In this document: positions 5,473 through 13,915 of the stretch, in pieces
Layout: each line of letters opens with the position of its first letter
Position numbering within the stretch: position 1 is the stretch's first letter
DNA from: JAZDKP01 sp043802925
Lineage (GTDB): Bacteria > Fibrobacterota > OXYB2-FULL-49-7 > JAEUSG01
Assembly (NCBI GenBank): GCA_043802925.1
Contig: JAZDKP010000073.1
Location: 1 to 16,064 of the forward strand
Length of the DNA: 16,064 bases
Direction of reading: 5' to 3'
The notes under the pieces: model-generated
Database searches by the model: none
Seen by the model: the letters and a program-made list of their open reading frames with translations, nothing else
What the model was told of the DNA's origin: nothing
Program-made: the position numbers and the translations under genes

Positions 5473-5501
5473 TTGAATTGCAGAAAATCCCATAATAATA
5501 T
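5473..5501 (+). promoter_or_regulatory. Promoter of the CsgG-like / FN3 operon
   Basis: TTGAAT (5473-5478) and TAATAT (5496-5501) are separated by exactly 17 bases, in an AT-rich stretch within otherwise GC-rich DNA. They lie 56 bases before the preferred start at 5558. This is a good sigma-70-type match. The preceding antiporter gene ends at 5404, and no clear terminator is visible between them. Confidence 0.5.
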
Positions 5502-5557
5502 ATATTGATAGAGAAGCTTTTTACCCGATGACCCACAATAAACACGGGGTAATACAG

Positions 5558-6280
5558 ATGAAAGTCCTGCTACGCATCTTAGTTCTCGGACTGCTAACGG
5601 CCGCCTTCGGGCAAGCGCCGGCTGAAAAAGAGCTCGTGGTCGCGGTCTCAAACTTTGACGGGCGCGGGCTGGCCGAAGGCGAGGCCATCACGCTCACCGA
5701 GTCCTTTGCCACCTACCTGGTCAATACCCGTGCTTTCCGGCTTATGGAACGCGGCAAAATGGACGAAATCCTCAAAGAACAGGGTTTCCAAAGTTCCGGC
5801 GCGTGCTCTGACAAGGCCTGCATCGTTGAAATGGGCCAACTCCTGGGGGTCGATAATATTATCACAGGCAGCATCGGCAAAGTAGGCGGCACCTATTCTG
5901 TCAATGTCCGGCTCATCCAGGTCTCGACCGGTGAAATCAAAAAGACCATCAACCAGTTTTATAAAGGCGAAATTGACGGGCTCCTGACGCAGGTCCTGCC
6001 AAAGATAGCTGACGAACTGGCAGGGACTGCGGGCGCCAAACCGTCTGCGGCCCCGGCGGTCTCCACGGCCGCGGCTGCTCCGGCACCATCCAAGGAACCG
6101 GAAAAACCCAAGGATGATGAAATAAAGCCGGAGAAAAAAGGCGGGTCCAAGACGGTCATCATCCTCGGTGTCGCCGTGCTGGTGGCCGGCGGCGCGGGTG
6201 CGGCCTATTTTATCATGAACAAGAAGGACGAATCGACCACAACGGCGAAGGACGGGGAAGTGAGGGTCACATGGGATTGA
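5558..6280 (+). CDS. Secreted CsgG-like protein with C-terminal membrane helix
   Basis: 240 residues from the ATG at 5558. I prefer it to the in-frame ATG at 5528 because it has a GGGG ribosome site and begins a clean signal peptide (MKVLLRILVLGLLTAAFGQA, residues 1-20). Residues 24-155 resemble the CsgG/DUF2380-type fold of periplasmic or outer-membrane assembly proteins. There is a first strand (ELVVAVSNFDGRG), then SFATYLVNTRAFRLMERGKM and 'DEILKEQGF'. A CSDKAC segment and the family's typical 'LLGVDNIITGSIGKVGG' follow. Residues 158-205 are an Ala/Pro/Lys-rich linker. A single membrane helix (VIILGVAVLVAGGAGAAYFI) lies near 209-228, with a short acidic tail. True CsgG is a lipoprotein pore; the Cys lipobox is missing here. 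It overlaps the next gene by 10 bases, so the two products probably work together at the envelope. Precise role unknown. Confidence 0.75.
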   Translation: MKVLLRILVLGLLTAAFGQAPAEKELVVAVSNFDGRGLAEGEAITLTESFATYLVNTRAFRLMERGKMDEILKEQGFQSSGACSDKACIVEMGQLLGVDNIITGSIGKVGGTYSVNVRLIQVSTGEIKKTINQFYKGEIDGLLTQVLPKIADELAGTAGAKPSAAPAVSTAAAAPAPSKEPEKPKDDEIKPEKKGGSKTVIILGVAVLVAGGAGAAYFIMNKKDESTTTAKDGEVRVTWD

Positions 6281-8214
6281 AGCACAAAACAATAACAGCC
6301 GCCCTGGGCGCGCTGATTTTCGGCACAGCTTTTTTCTTAAGCTGCTCGCAGAACGCTCCGCAATCGCCTGGCCATAAGGTTACCGGAAGCATTGCTCCAA
6401 AAATTCTGTATAAGAACGCGGCCGGGGCCGCCATCACGCTCCCTCCCGCGCTCAAGGCTTCGCTCCAGACCATGCGGCTCACGCTGACGCCAGACAATGG
6501 AGACAAAGTCGTCCGTGAGTTTCCCTATGCCGGCCATTCGGCCACCCTCGCCGATGTCCCGGCCGGAAACGCCCATCTCAAGGTCGAGGCCATTGACAGT
6601 GGGAACGCCGTGGTCATGACCGGCAATGTCAACGTGACCGTCCGGGCCGCTGCTACCGAAGAACCTGGGGTGCCCATCACGGCCGCCACTCCGGCCGTGC
6701 CTTATCTCTGCTTCCCGGTCCAGGCGCCCCCTTCCTCCGTCGTATTGCGATGGATTGTGTGGGAAACCGGATCCATGGCGGTGGTCATAGCGACCAAGGT
6801 CATGCGCAAGATCAAGACGGACGCGACCTTTGCTGAAATCGGTACGATCTCGTGGAACGCCAATACCTATACCGATGCCTCCGGGCTCTCTTGTAATGTA
6901 GCGTATGAGTATCGGCTTAAATTCGAGACGGGCGTGACCCAGTTCTTTACTAATGTGCAGACCGCGATCCTATCCGGCGACAGCGTCTCGCTGACCCCGC
7001 CAACGCTTTCAACGCCCGTTTTTACCAGCCCGAATGTTGCGCTTTCCTGGACGTTCCCGGCCGCATCCGAATCGCAGATTCAGCGTTTTGAAGTCTACCG
7101 CAGCCTGGACGGGGCCGCCTGGGGCACCCCGCATGCGGCCAGTCTGGCGGTGACCGCGCGCAGTTACACGGACAATGCGCCCCCGGCCAACCAGACGGTG
7201 TATTACAAGGTCGTTGCCGTTGACCTGTCCAGTAACAGCTATAGTTCGGATGTCATGAGCGTCAGCACGGTCGTTGCAGATCCGCTTATCCCGGTCCTTT
7301 CAACGCCTGTTTACAGCAGTCCGGATGTTTCGTTTTCCTGGACCTTCCTGACTGTATACGAATCCCAGATTCAGTATTTCGAAGTATACAGCAGCTCAGA
7401 CGGCGTAACCTGGGGCAGCCCGCTTCCCGGCTCCGTGTCAAAGACGCTTCGCAGCTACACGGATATCACGCCTCCGGCCAACCAGACGGTTTATTACAAG
7501 GTCGTTGCCATTGACAATTCCAATGGCCAGCACAGCTCAAACGTCAAGAGTGTCAGTACGGTCACCGGGGGTGTCGATAAGCCTTATACCGGAACCAAAA
7601 ACGGAATTCTGGCCGCGCTCCAGGCTTCAAACCTCCAAGTTAAAATAGCCGGAGGAGCGACCATCATCAGCCTCGACACCGTGGCCGGGCACATCCTCCA
7701 GCAGAAGCTCCCGGATTCCACGACGGTCTGGACCCTGCCGGACCCGATTGACCAAAAGCGGTACTATTTTGTCGGGCAGGACGCCAATCAGGGGCTCATT
7801 AAAATGGATGGCACGCGGCCCATTGTCCTGGAGTTCCTCGGCGGGTCCGGCGGTACCTGTCCGGCCGACATGGCGCTGACAAGCGGTTATTGTATTGACA
7901 AGAAGGAGTTCCCGGGTACACCGCCGGCCTTGGAAAATGTCAGCTTTGCAACGGCAGAGTCCAATTGTATCGCGGCCGGCAAACGGCTGTGCTTCAGGGC
8001 TGAATGGGAGGACGCCTGTATTGCCTCAAAGTCAGGCGGAGCGCTTGACGGGATTGTCACCGGGCTCGATGGTGGCCTCGAAGAATGGGCCACCGGTACG
8101 ACCGGCCTGGTACTGATCGGCAACAACATGGCGACCTGTTTGACTACCGCGCCCAGTCCTCCCTATGACGGGCGGTGGGGCCTGGGTTTCCGCTGCTGTA
8201 AGCTCCCACAGTAA
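6271..8214 (+). CDS. Surface lipoprotein-like protein: FN3 repeats plus FGE-like domain
   Basis: 647 residues. The ATG at 6271 overlaps the upstream stop by 10 bases and follows GAGGG. The N-terminus is a signal peptide ending AFFLSCSQN; the Cys could be lipidated, although Phe-Leu-Ser before it is off the lipobox consensus. Residues 35-135 form a beta-rich domain. Residues about 145-235 are a weak FN3-like unit. Residues 246-338 and 343-435 are two clearly duplicated FN3 domains (WTF...ESQIQ-FEVY, then PPANQTVYYKVVA). Residues 530-647 resemble the formylglycine-generating-enzyme/sulfatase-modifying C-type-lectin-like fold (SGYCIDKKEF, AAGKRLCFRAEWEDAC, EEWATG, GLGFRCC). That domain is short and probably non-enzymatic. 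Cysteines at 530, 541, 642 and 643 may form disulfides. It is probably an envelope or extracellular binding protein; the ligand is unknown. Confidence 0.8.
   Translation: MGLKHKTITAALGALIFGTAFFLSCSQNAPQSPGHKVTGSIAPKILYKNAAGAAITLPPALKASLQTMRLTLTPDNGDKVVREFPYAGHSATLADVPAGNAHLKVEAIDSGNAVVMTGNVNVTVRAAATEEPGVPITAATPAVPYLCFPVQAPPSSVVLRWIVWETGSMAVVIATKVMRKIKTDATFAEIGTISWNANTYTDASGLSCNVAYEYRLKFETGVTQFFTNVQTAILSGDSVSLTPPTLSTPVFTSPNVALSWTFPAASESQIQRFEVYRSLDGAAWGTPHAASLAVTARSYTDNAPPANQTVYYKVVAVDLSSNSYSSDVMSVSTVVADPLIPVLSTPVYSSPDVSFSWTFLTVYESQIQYFEVYSSSDGVTWGSPLPGSVSKTLRSYTDITPPANQTVYYKVVAIDNSNGQHSSNVKSVSTVTGGVDKPYTGTKNGILAALQASNLQVKIAGGATIISLDTVAGHILQQKLPDSTTVWTLPDPIDQKRYYFVGQDANQGLIKMDGTRPIVLEFLGGSGGTCPADMALTSGYCIDKKEFPGTPPALENVSFATAESNCIAAGKRLCFRAEWEDACIASKSGGALDGIVTGLDGGLEEWATGTTGLVLIGNNMATCLTTAPSPPYDGRWGLGFRCCKLPQ
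7006..7575 (+). repeat. Tandem duplication encoding two FN3 domains
   Basis: Two in-frame units of about 291 bases (97 codons) start at 7006 and 7297, each opening with codons for LSTPV and containing PPANQTVYYKVVA. The nucleotide match is close in stretches but interrupted by substitutions, so the duplication is not very recent. Confidence 0.8.
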
Positions 8215-8217
8215 TAA

Positions 8218-8265
8218 AAGCACAACGCGCCAGACCTGCCTTTTAAGGGTCTGGCGCGTGTGCTT
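8218..8265. terminator. Bidirectional terminator between convergent operons
   Basis: A long hairpin: ACGCGCCAGACC (8225-8236) pairs perfectly with GGTCTGGCGCGT (8248-8259), extended by AAGCAC (8218-8223) with GTGCTT (8260-8265) and one bulged base. On the minus strand the stem is followed by TTTTATTA, a good terminator for glgP, which ends at 8281. On the plus strand the following CTGTC is not a U-tract, so termination there relies on the stem. Confidence 0.85.
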
Positions 8266-8280
8266 CTGTCAAGCAGTCCG

Positions 8281-10743
8281 TTATATCTTAATCTTTACCG
8301 GTTTGATTCCCCAGATTTCGTCCGCGTATTGGCGCACGGCCCGGTCGGACGAGAACTTTCCCATGTTCGCCACGTTCAGGATGGATTTACGCCACCAGCC
8401 GGTCTGCGCGCCGTAAGCCTGCGCCACCGAGGCCTGGCAATCGTTGTACGACGCAAAGTCCGCGAACACCAGGTAGGGGTCGTGGTGGAGGAGCGAATCG
8501 GTGAGCGGCCGGAAGATGTCGCCTTCGGATGCGGAGAACATGCCGGACGCCACGCTGTCCACGGCCTGCCGGAGCACGGGCTGGCTGTCGTAATAGGCGC
8601 GGGGCGAATACCCGCGCGTCTGGAGCTCCTTGATTTCACCGGCCTTGAGCCCGAAAATGAAGATGTTGTCCGCTCCGACTTCCTCCATGATTTCAATATT
8701 GGCACCGTCGAGCGTGCCCACGGTGAGCGCGCCGTTGAGCGCGAACTTCATGTTGCCCGTTCCCGAGGCCTCGGTGCCGGCCGTGGAGATTTGTTCCGAC
8801 ACATCGATTGCGGGAATGATTTTTTCCGCGAGCGAGACACTGTAATTGGGCAGAAAGACCACCTTGAGCAGGTCGCGCGTCTGCGTGTCGTTGTTCAGCG
8901 TCATGGCCGTGTTGTTGATGAGCTTGATGATGAGTTTGGCCATGTCGTATGAGGGCGCGGCCTTACCCGAGAAAATGAAGGTGCGCGGCGTCATGTCCTT
9001 AAGTTCCCCGGACTTGAGGCGGTTGTACAGGCTGATGACGTGCAGGATGTTGAGGTGCTGGCGCTTGTACTCGTGGAAACGCTTGGCCTGGCAGTCGAAC
9101 AGGCTGTCCGGGTCCACGGAGAGTCCCTGCACCTGCTTGATATGGGCGGCAAGCCGCAGTTTGTTGGCGCGCTTTTGCTTTTTCCAGGTCTCCTGGAAGT
9201 TTTTGTCGTTTGCAAAGGGAACCAGTTTTTTTAGCGCGTCAAGGTCCGTGATCCACTCGTTACCGATGGTTTTGGTGATGAGCCCGGAGAGGCCGGGGTT
9301 GCATTTGAGCAGCCAGCGGCGCTGGGTGATGCCGTTGGTCACGTTCCGGAAGCGTTCGGGATAGAGCTCCTGAAAGTCGCGGAAGGTGCGCGTTTTGAGG
9401 AGCTCGGTGTGGAGTTCGGCCACGCCGTTGACCGCGTGGCTTCCGACAATGGCGAGGTTGGCCATGCGGATCTGTTTGTTTTCGCCTTCCTCCACGAGCG
9501 ACATGCGGCGCAGCCGTTCGGGGTCATTGGGAAAGCGGAGCGCCACGGCGCCGAGGAACCGTTCGTTAATCTGGTAAATAAGTTCGAGGTGGCGGGGCAG
9601 GAGGTGGCCCATCAGGTCCGCGGACCATTTTTCGAGCGCTTCGCTCATGAGCGTATGGTTGGTGTACCCGAAGACCTTTCCTGTAATGTCCCACGCCTTT
9701 TCCCAGGCCATACCCTCCTCGTCGATGAAAATGCGCATGAGTTCGGGAATGGCGATGGCCGGGTGGGTGTCGTTCAGCTGGAGCGCCGCCTTGTCGCCGA
9801 GGTTATCGAGGAACTTGTGGTTTTTATGGTGGCGGCGGAGGATGTCCTGAATGGAGGCGGCCACAAAAAAGTATTCCTGCTTGAGCCGGAGCTCCTTGCC
9901 GCCGCGCAGGTCGTCGCGCGGGTAGAGGATTTTGCTCAGGCTTTCGGAGATGATGCGGGGTTCGTAGGCCTTGAAGTAGTCGCCCTGGTTGAACTGTTGG
10001 AAATTGAACTCCGTGCCCGAGCGTGCGGACCAGAGCCGGAGCGCGTTCACGGTGTTGTTGCAGAAGCCTGGAATAAAGATGTCATACGGCATGGCCAGGA
10101 TGACCTGCGCGTCGAGCCAGCGCGCCTTGTCGCGGCCGTGTTCCACGCGGCCGTAAAAGCGGACCGGGACCAGGCTGTGGGGCCGTGGGATTTCCCAGGG
10201 GTTGCCTTCACCAATCCACTGGTCCGGCTCTTCCCGCTGGTAGCCGTTCTCGATTTTCTGGTGGAAGAGGCCGTATTCGTAACGGATGCCGTAGCCGAAG
10301 CCGGGCAACTGGAGCGTGGCCATGGAATCGAGATAGCAGGCCGCGAGTCGGCCGAGGCCGCCGTTACCGAGGCCGGAGTCCACCTCTTCTTCGCGGAGCT
10401 CGTCAATGTCGTAGCCCATTTTCTTGAGCATCTGGGCGCACGTCTCGTACAGGCCAAGGTTGTAGAGGGCGTTCCCGAGCGCGCGGCCCATCAGGAATTC
10501 CATGGAAAGGTAATAGAGCTTCTTCACGTCTTTGTTGTAATAGGTCTGCTGCGTCTTGATCCAGCGCTCAATGAGCCGGTCCTGCGCGGTGAGTGCCGCG
10601 CTGGTGAAGAAGTCCCGGGTTTTGGCTGTGTGTTGGTCTTTGGCCAGGGAATATTCCATGTGGTTGAGCAGCGACAGGTGGATGGCGGTGCTGTCCATGC
10701 CCTTGTGGATGATTTCCCAGTTTGTATCTGGTTTTTTTACCAT
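8281..10743 (-). CDS. glgP: Glycogen / alpha-glucan phosphorylase
   Basis: 820 residues, the usual length for family GT35 phosphorylases. The enzyme splits alpha-1,4-glucan with phosphate to release glucose-1-phosphate in the cytoplasm. Family hallmarks run the whole length: LYYLSMEFLMGRALGNALYN near residue 80, then GLGNGGLGRLAACYLDSMAT (the glycine-rich substrate/phosphate loop) and ALQLNDTHPAIAIPELMR. FHEYKRQHLNIL follows, and last the pyridoxal-phosphate site EASGTGNMKFALNGA, in which K666 is the cofactor-binding lysine. No break or insertion is visible. The ATG at 10743 follows GAGG, which overlaps the stop region of the upstream gene 12 bases away, so it is the last gene of a three-gene operon and ends in a strong terminator. 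Glycogen and maltodextrin phosphorylases cannot be separated reliably from sequence; the N-terminal extension favours the glycogen type. Confidence 0.97.
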   Translation of the reverse strand: MVKKPDTNWEIIHKGMDSTAIHLSLLNHMEYSLAKDQHTAKTRDFFTSAALTAQDRLIERWIKTQQTYYNKDVKKLYYLSMEFLMGRALGNALYNLGLYETCAQMLKKMGYDIDELREEEVDSGLGNGGLGRLAACYLDSMATLQLPGFGYGIRYEYGLFHQKIENGYQREEPDQWIGEGNPWEIPRPHSLVPVRFYGRVEHGRDKARWLDAQVILAMPYDIFIPGFCNNTVNALRLWSARSGTEFNFQQFNQGDYFKAYEPRIISESLSKILYPRDDLRGGKELRLKQEYFFVAASIQDILRRHHKNHKFLDNLGDKAALQLNDTHPAIAIPELMRIFIDEEGMAWEKAWDITGKVFGYTNHTLMSEALEKWSADLMGHLLPRHLELIYQINERFLGAVALRFPNDPERLRRMSLVEEGENKQIRMANLAIVGSHAVNGVAELHTELLKTRTFRDFQELYPERFRNVTNGITQRRWLLKCNPGLSGLITKTIGNEWITDLDALKKLVPFANDKNFQETWKKQKRANKLRLAAHIKQVQGLSVDPDSLFDCQAKRFHEYKRQHLNILHVISLYNRLKSGELKDMTPRTFIFSGKAAPSYDMAKLIIKLINNTAMTLNNDTQTRDLLKVVFLPNYSVSLAEKIIPAIDVSEQISTAGTEASGTGNMKFALNGALTVGTLDGANIEIMEEVGADNIFIFGLKAGEIKELQTRGYSPRAYYDSQPVLRQAVDSVASGMFSASEGDIFRPLTDSLLHHDPYLVFADFASYNDCQASVAQAYGAQTGWWRKSILNVANMGKFSSDRAVRQYADEIWGIKPVKIKI

Positions 10744-10755
10744 GGCTGTTTTTCC

Positions 10756-11190
10756 TCAGTTCTCTTTTATTTTGACCTGGACGATATAGATGCCGGAGAG
10801 GTTGCGGACATAGGCGAGGTTCCGTGCGCGCAGTTCGCCCGAACGCACGGCGCGGTCGTCAATGCCGAAAATCGTGAATTCGGCGCAGGGCCTTCGGCAG
10901 GCGAACGCGGCGATGGCGCGGTCGAGGTCCGGGGCCTTTGTGGCGCTTGCATATTTGATGAAGGCGCGGGTGCTGTCCGGGATGTTGACAAGGATGTCGT
11001 ACGACAGGGAGGTGGGAATGTGCGTGACCTCAATGACGGACGAATCCAGGGCCCTGTAATTCCTGGCCGTGGCCGTGACAATACCATTGGTGTCGCGCAC
11101 CTCGGTCTCATTCACGAAGGTCTGCGCACCGGCGCTATAGGCGCCGGTTAGGACCAGAAGGAGGAGGAGGCGAAGGATAGCCATCCCCAT
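10756..11190 (-). CDS. Unrecognised secreted protein
   Basis: 144 residues if started at the ATG at 11190 (MGMAILRLLLLLVLTGAYSA). ATG 11184 is as likely, and a TTG at 11220 would extend it by ten residues. No good Shine-Dalgarno distinguishes them, but either ATG gives a clean signal peptide ending near SAGAQ. The mature part is small, with a polar N-terminus (TFVNETEVRDTNGIVTATAR), one CRRPC pair that may form a disulfide, and a C-terminal strand rich in beta-formers (YIVQVKIKEN). I do not recognise a family. It lies 33 bases after the upstream gene and 12 bases before glgP, so all three are probably co-transcribed, although an exported protein has no obvious tie to glycogen breakdown. Confidence 0.7.
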   Translation of the reverse strand: MGMAILRLLLLLVLTGAYSAGAQTFVNETEVRDTNGIVTATARNYRALDSSVIEVTHIPTSLSYDILVNIPDSTRAFIKYASATKAPDLDRAIAAFACRRPCAEFTIFGIDDRAVRSGELRARNLAYVRNLSGIYIVQVKIKEN

Positions 11191-11223
11191 TAAAATAATC
11201 ACATGCACAAGGCACGGCAAGGA

Positions 11224-11799
11224 TCAGGCTAAACGGTCTTCCTTTCTCTCCAGTTCCTTCATCAGCGAGTCCGCCATGAGCCCGGAAAGGTCGGGTGCCT
11301 TGAGGCGGAGGTCACCGGAATCATAGGCGAGTGAAAAGCCGGCGTCCGGTGTTTTGGGGCCCACGGTAAAGCTCCGCATTTCCGTGTACTGTATCCGCAC
11401 GGCCTCAAAGGCCTGGCAGAAAAACCCGTCGTTGTTCACCGCGTTTTCGAGCGTGTCCTTGTGCGCGGAAATGCCGGTGATTTCCAACCGCGACGAGGCC
11501 GAGGTCTGCTTCACCTCAAACCCTTCGGGTGCCGAAAGGTTCAGCCGGTCCAGGATGCGGTCCATCATCTTTTCCGCAAACGAAATGAGTTTGTCAAGCC
11601 GGGCTCCCAGCGACGCCATCGGGTCCTCGTGGGTCTGCGAGGTTGCCGTGCCCGCGGTTTCGGACGTGTCCGGATTAAGCAGATCCGAAAGAAAATCCGC
11701 AAAGCCCCTGGATGTTTTTGCCGCTGAAGCGGCGGCCACGGAAACGGAATCCGCGGACGCGTACGTGCATTGCACGCCAAGACTGGAAATAAGTGACAT
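11224..11799 (-). CDS. Unrecognised 191-residue protein
   Basis: The ATG at 11799 follows a strong Shine-Dalgarno (AGGGAGGG, 4 bases upstream), so the start is secure. There is no signal peptide and no membrane helix. Residues 1-60 are Ser/Ala/Thr-rich and probably disordered. Residues 61-90 look helical and amphipathic (ASLGARLDKLISFAEKMMDR then ILDRLNL). The second half is beta-rich, with SRLEITGISAHKDTLENAV and RIQYTEMRSFTVGPKTP. A low-complexity N-terminus before a helical and beta domain is seen in some flagellar or surface-structure proteins, but I find no motif that justifies a name. It is the first gene of the operon ending with glgP. Confidence 0.7.
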   Translation of the reverse strand: MSLISSLGVQCTYASADSVSVAAASAAKTSRGFADFLSDLLNPDTSETAGTATSQTHEDPMASLGARLDKLISFAEKMMDRILDRLNLSAPEGFEVKQTSASSRLEITGISAHKDTLENAVNNDGFFCQAFEAVRIQYTEMRSFTVGPKTPDAGFSLAYDSGDLRLKAPDLSGLMADSLMKELERKEDRLA

Positions 11800-12051
11800 G
11801 AGGCCCTCCCTCTTTTAATGGGTTCCCTTCCTGGATAAAACAGAGCAAATTTCATTCCCCGTTGCAAGGAGCGGACAAAGGGTGTCCGGCATTCAGGAAT
11901 ACGGTATAAAACGGTAAGAATTTAGAGCGGAATCTGCAGTGAAAGTTTATGCGTTTTGTCAGGTATGTGCAGAGACGAAAGGGCGCTTGGAAAAATATGC
12001 ATCGCGCGTGGGAAAACGGTTCCCCGAGTCCGGGACGCGGGTCACGCTTTG
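11800..12051. other. Intergenic region between two minus-strand operons
   Basis: 252 bases with no gene seen. The part next to 11799 should hold the promoter of the glgP operon; it contains TATACC on the minus strand near 11900-11910 without a good -35. The part next to 12052 can form several small overlapping hairpins (for example GGGAA with TTCCC on the minus strand), a possible but unconvincing terminator for the transporter operon. Confidence 0.4.
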
Positions 12052-13008
12052 TTACGCCTTGAAGGCCCCGGAGGTGATGCCGCGGACAAAGGGCTTGGTG
12101 GCGTAAAGAAACAGCACCAGCAGCGGAATGCTTGAGATGGCATAGGCCGCGTACATGGTGCTGTAGTTGGTGGCCTGCTCCGTGTTGGACATGGCGAAAA
12201 TGCCCGAGGACATGACGTGGTATTTGCCCTCGGTGTTGATGATGAACGGCCAGAGGAAATTGTTCCAGGTGCTGAGCAGATTCATGATGAGCACCACGGA
12301 GATGGAAGGCTTTGAGAGCGGAAGCACCATGTTCCAATAGATGCGGAAGTGCCCGGCCCCGTCAATACGCGCGCTCTCGAACAGTTCCTCGGGCAGTCCC
12401 TGAAAGAAGCTCTTGAAAATAAAGATGGCAAAGACCTGTCCGCCCGCGATATAGGGAAGAATCATGGCCCAGTAAGTGTTGAGGAGGCCCAGTTCCTTGA
12501 CCAGAAGAAAGCTCGGGACCAGGGTTAATACGCCGGGAAACATCATGGTGCTGATGATGAGCATGAAAATCGTTTGATGGCCCATGAACTTGTACCGGGA
12601 GAGGATGTAGGCCGTGGCCGACCCCAGCAGCGTCACGCCCAGTGCGGTCAGCAGCGCCACGATAAAGGTGTTGACCATGTAGGGACGGACGAGGAGCCAG
12701 GCGCTTTGGGGGCCCGCGGCGGCACGCGCCAGGTGGAACCGGATTGCCTTTTTCACGGATACGCGCTTTATCTGCCCATCCGTGGATTCGATTTCGACGG
12801 GTCCCTTATTGCCCGACAGCGCATGCAGAGCGACCGTGGAGGCTTTTTTGAAGGCATCGGGAAATGAAAAATACTGATGGTAGAATTCCGAGTTGGACCG
12901 GAAGACATTGTTCACCATGAAGGCAAAGGGGACCAGGGTCAGAAAAGCAAAGACGATCAGGATCGCATGCGTAATATACAGCTGAAGGGTATTCTTGAAT
13001 TTCCGCAC
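12052..13008 (-). CDS. ABC sugar transporter permease, MalG/UgpE type
   Basis: 318 residues from a GTG at 13008, one base after the upstream permease stop and with GGGGAG 9 bases before it. It is an inner-membrane component of a carbohydrate uptake ABC transporter. Membrane segments are visible near 12-35, 112-135, 147-170, 180-203, 235-257 and 285-305. The cytoplasmic EAA loop that docks onto the ATPase is at about 207-230 (PEELFESARIDGAGHFRIYW then NMVLPLSKP). The odd feature is the first periplasmic loop. Between the first and second helices there are about 75 residues, with a charged insert (IESTDGQIKRVSVKKAIRFH), longer than in typical MalG-type proteins. The C-terminus (KPFVRGITSGAFKA) is the usual MalG-type ending. 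It works as a heterodimer with the gene upstream. Confidence 0.93.
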   Translation of the reverse strand: MRKFKNTLQLYITHAILIVFAFLTLVPFAFMVNNVFRSNSEFYHQYFSFPDAFKKASTVALHALSGNKGPVEIESTDGQIKRVSVKKAIRFHLARAAAGPQSAWLLVRPYMVNTFIVALLTALGVTLLGSATAYILSRYKFMGHQTIFMLIISTMMFPGVLTLVPSFLLVKELGLLNTYWAMILPYIAGGQVFAIFIFKSFFQGLPEELFESARIDGAGHFRIYWNMVLPLSKPSISVVLIMNLLSTWNNFLWPFIINTEGKYHVMSSGIFAMSNTEQATNYSTMYAAYAISSIPLLVLFLYATKPFVRGITSGAFKA

Positions 13009-13009
13009 G

Positions 13010-13915
13010 TTAAACGGCTCCCCTTTTCTGCAGGTCCTCGGACGACTTAAAATATTTCATATTGATAACCGTCAGGCCGAGGATCATCAGGAAAATAAGC
13101 ACGCCGATGGCGCAGGCATAGCCCATGCGTTGAAAGCTGAACGCGTTGTAATACATCCACAGACCGGGCACCATGGTCTTGAACCCCGGCGCGCCGCGGG
13201 TCAGGATGAAGATATTCTCAAAGCCCTGCAGACCGCCGATGATGGTGAGCAGAAGAATGAGCTTGAGCTGGCTTAAAATAAGCGGGATGTCGATGCGGAA
13301 GAATTTGCCGATGCCCGTGCATCCGTCCAGGGAGGCTGCCTCGTTGACGCTTGCGGGAATGGCGGACAGGCCCGCGTAATAAATGAGGACCTCAAACCCG
13401 CCGGCAAACGGAAACCCGACCAGGGCCACGCAAAGGAGCGCGACCTTCGGGTCCGAGAGCCAGCCCCGGGCCCATTCAGCATGCCCGAGTGCGCGCAGGG
13501 TTTCGTTGATGATGCCGGGGTCGGAATAGATCATGCCCGACCAGATGAGCTGGATGGCCACGCCCGGGACCACGATGGGAACCAGGAAAATGACCCGGTA
13601 GAGATACCGGGTGCGTTCGTGCGGAAGGGAATGGATGAGTTTGGCCACGAACAGTGGAAAGGTCACGCGCATGAGCACGGCAAAGAAGGTCAATGCAAGC
13701 ATGTTAAGCATGGAAGGATAGCAGGTGGGGTCCTGGGTTAGAAATTCGACATAATTGGACAGGCCCACAAAACGCGACACCCCCCCGACTTCAAAATCGA
13801 ACAGGGATTTTGAAAAGGCCCAGAACACGGGCAGATAAACAAACGTCAGCAGGAGGACCAGGGACGGCAAAATGATGCCGTAGCAGGTAAGAGTGGATTT
13901 GGCGCGGTAGTTCAT
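13010..13915 (-). CDS. ABC sugar transporter permease, MalF/UgpA type
   Basis: 301 residues. I choose the ATG at 13915 because it overlaps the binding-protein stop as ATGA and follows GGAGGAAGG; an upstream in-frame start at 13987 would extend into the coding end of that gene. Six hydrophobic segments are visible (about 10-36, 70-95, 107-130, 158-180, 217-238, 265-286). The EAA loop at about 189-212 (SVNEAASLDGCTGIGKFFRI then DIPLI) contacts the ATPase. With the MalG-type partner it forms the membrane channel of a family-1 carbohydrate importer. The gene order binding protein, MalF-type, MalG-type is the common one for oligosaccharide importers. No ATPase gene is present; many such operons share one encoded elsewhere. 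Confidence 0.93.
   Translation of the reverse strand: MNYRAKSTLTCYGIILPSLVLLLTFVYLPVFWAFSKSLFDFEVGGVSRFVGLSNYVEFLTQDPTCYPSMLNMLALTFFAVLMRVTFPLFVAKLIHSLPHERTRYLYRVIFLVPIVVPGVAIQLIWSGMIYSDPGIINETLRALGHAEWARGWLSDPKVALLCVALVGFPFAGGFEVLIYYAGLSAIPASVNEAASLDGCTGIGKFFRIDIPLILSQLKLILLLTIIGGLQGFENIFILTRGAPGFKTMVPGLWMYYNAFSFQRMGYACAIGVLIFLMILGLTVINMKYFKSSEDLQKRGAV

Noticed and set aside
5648..6292. A 214-codon minus-strand frame opposite the CsgG-like gene
   Set aside because: It is Arg/Gly-rich, as expected for antisense of a GC-rich gene, and has no start signal; the plus-strand gene has a signal peptide and fold features.
9409..11151. A 580-codon open frame on the plus strand opposite glgP and its neighbour
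   Set aside because: It is the complement of a complete, well-conserved phosphorylase. High third-position GC in glgP removes stops from the opposite strand. The product has no recognisable domain or ribosome site.
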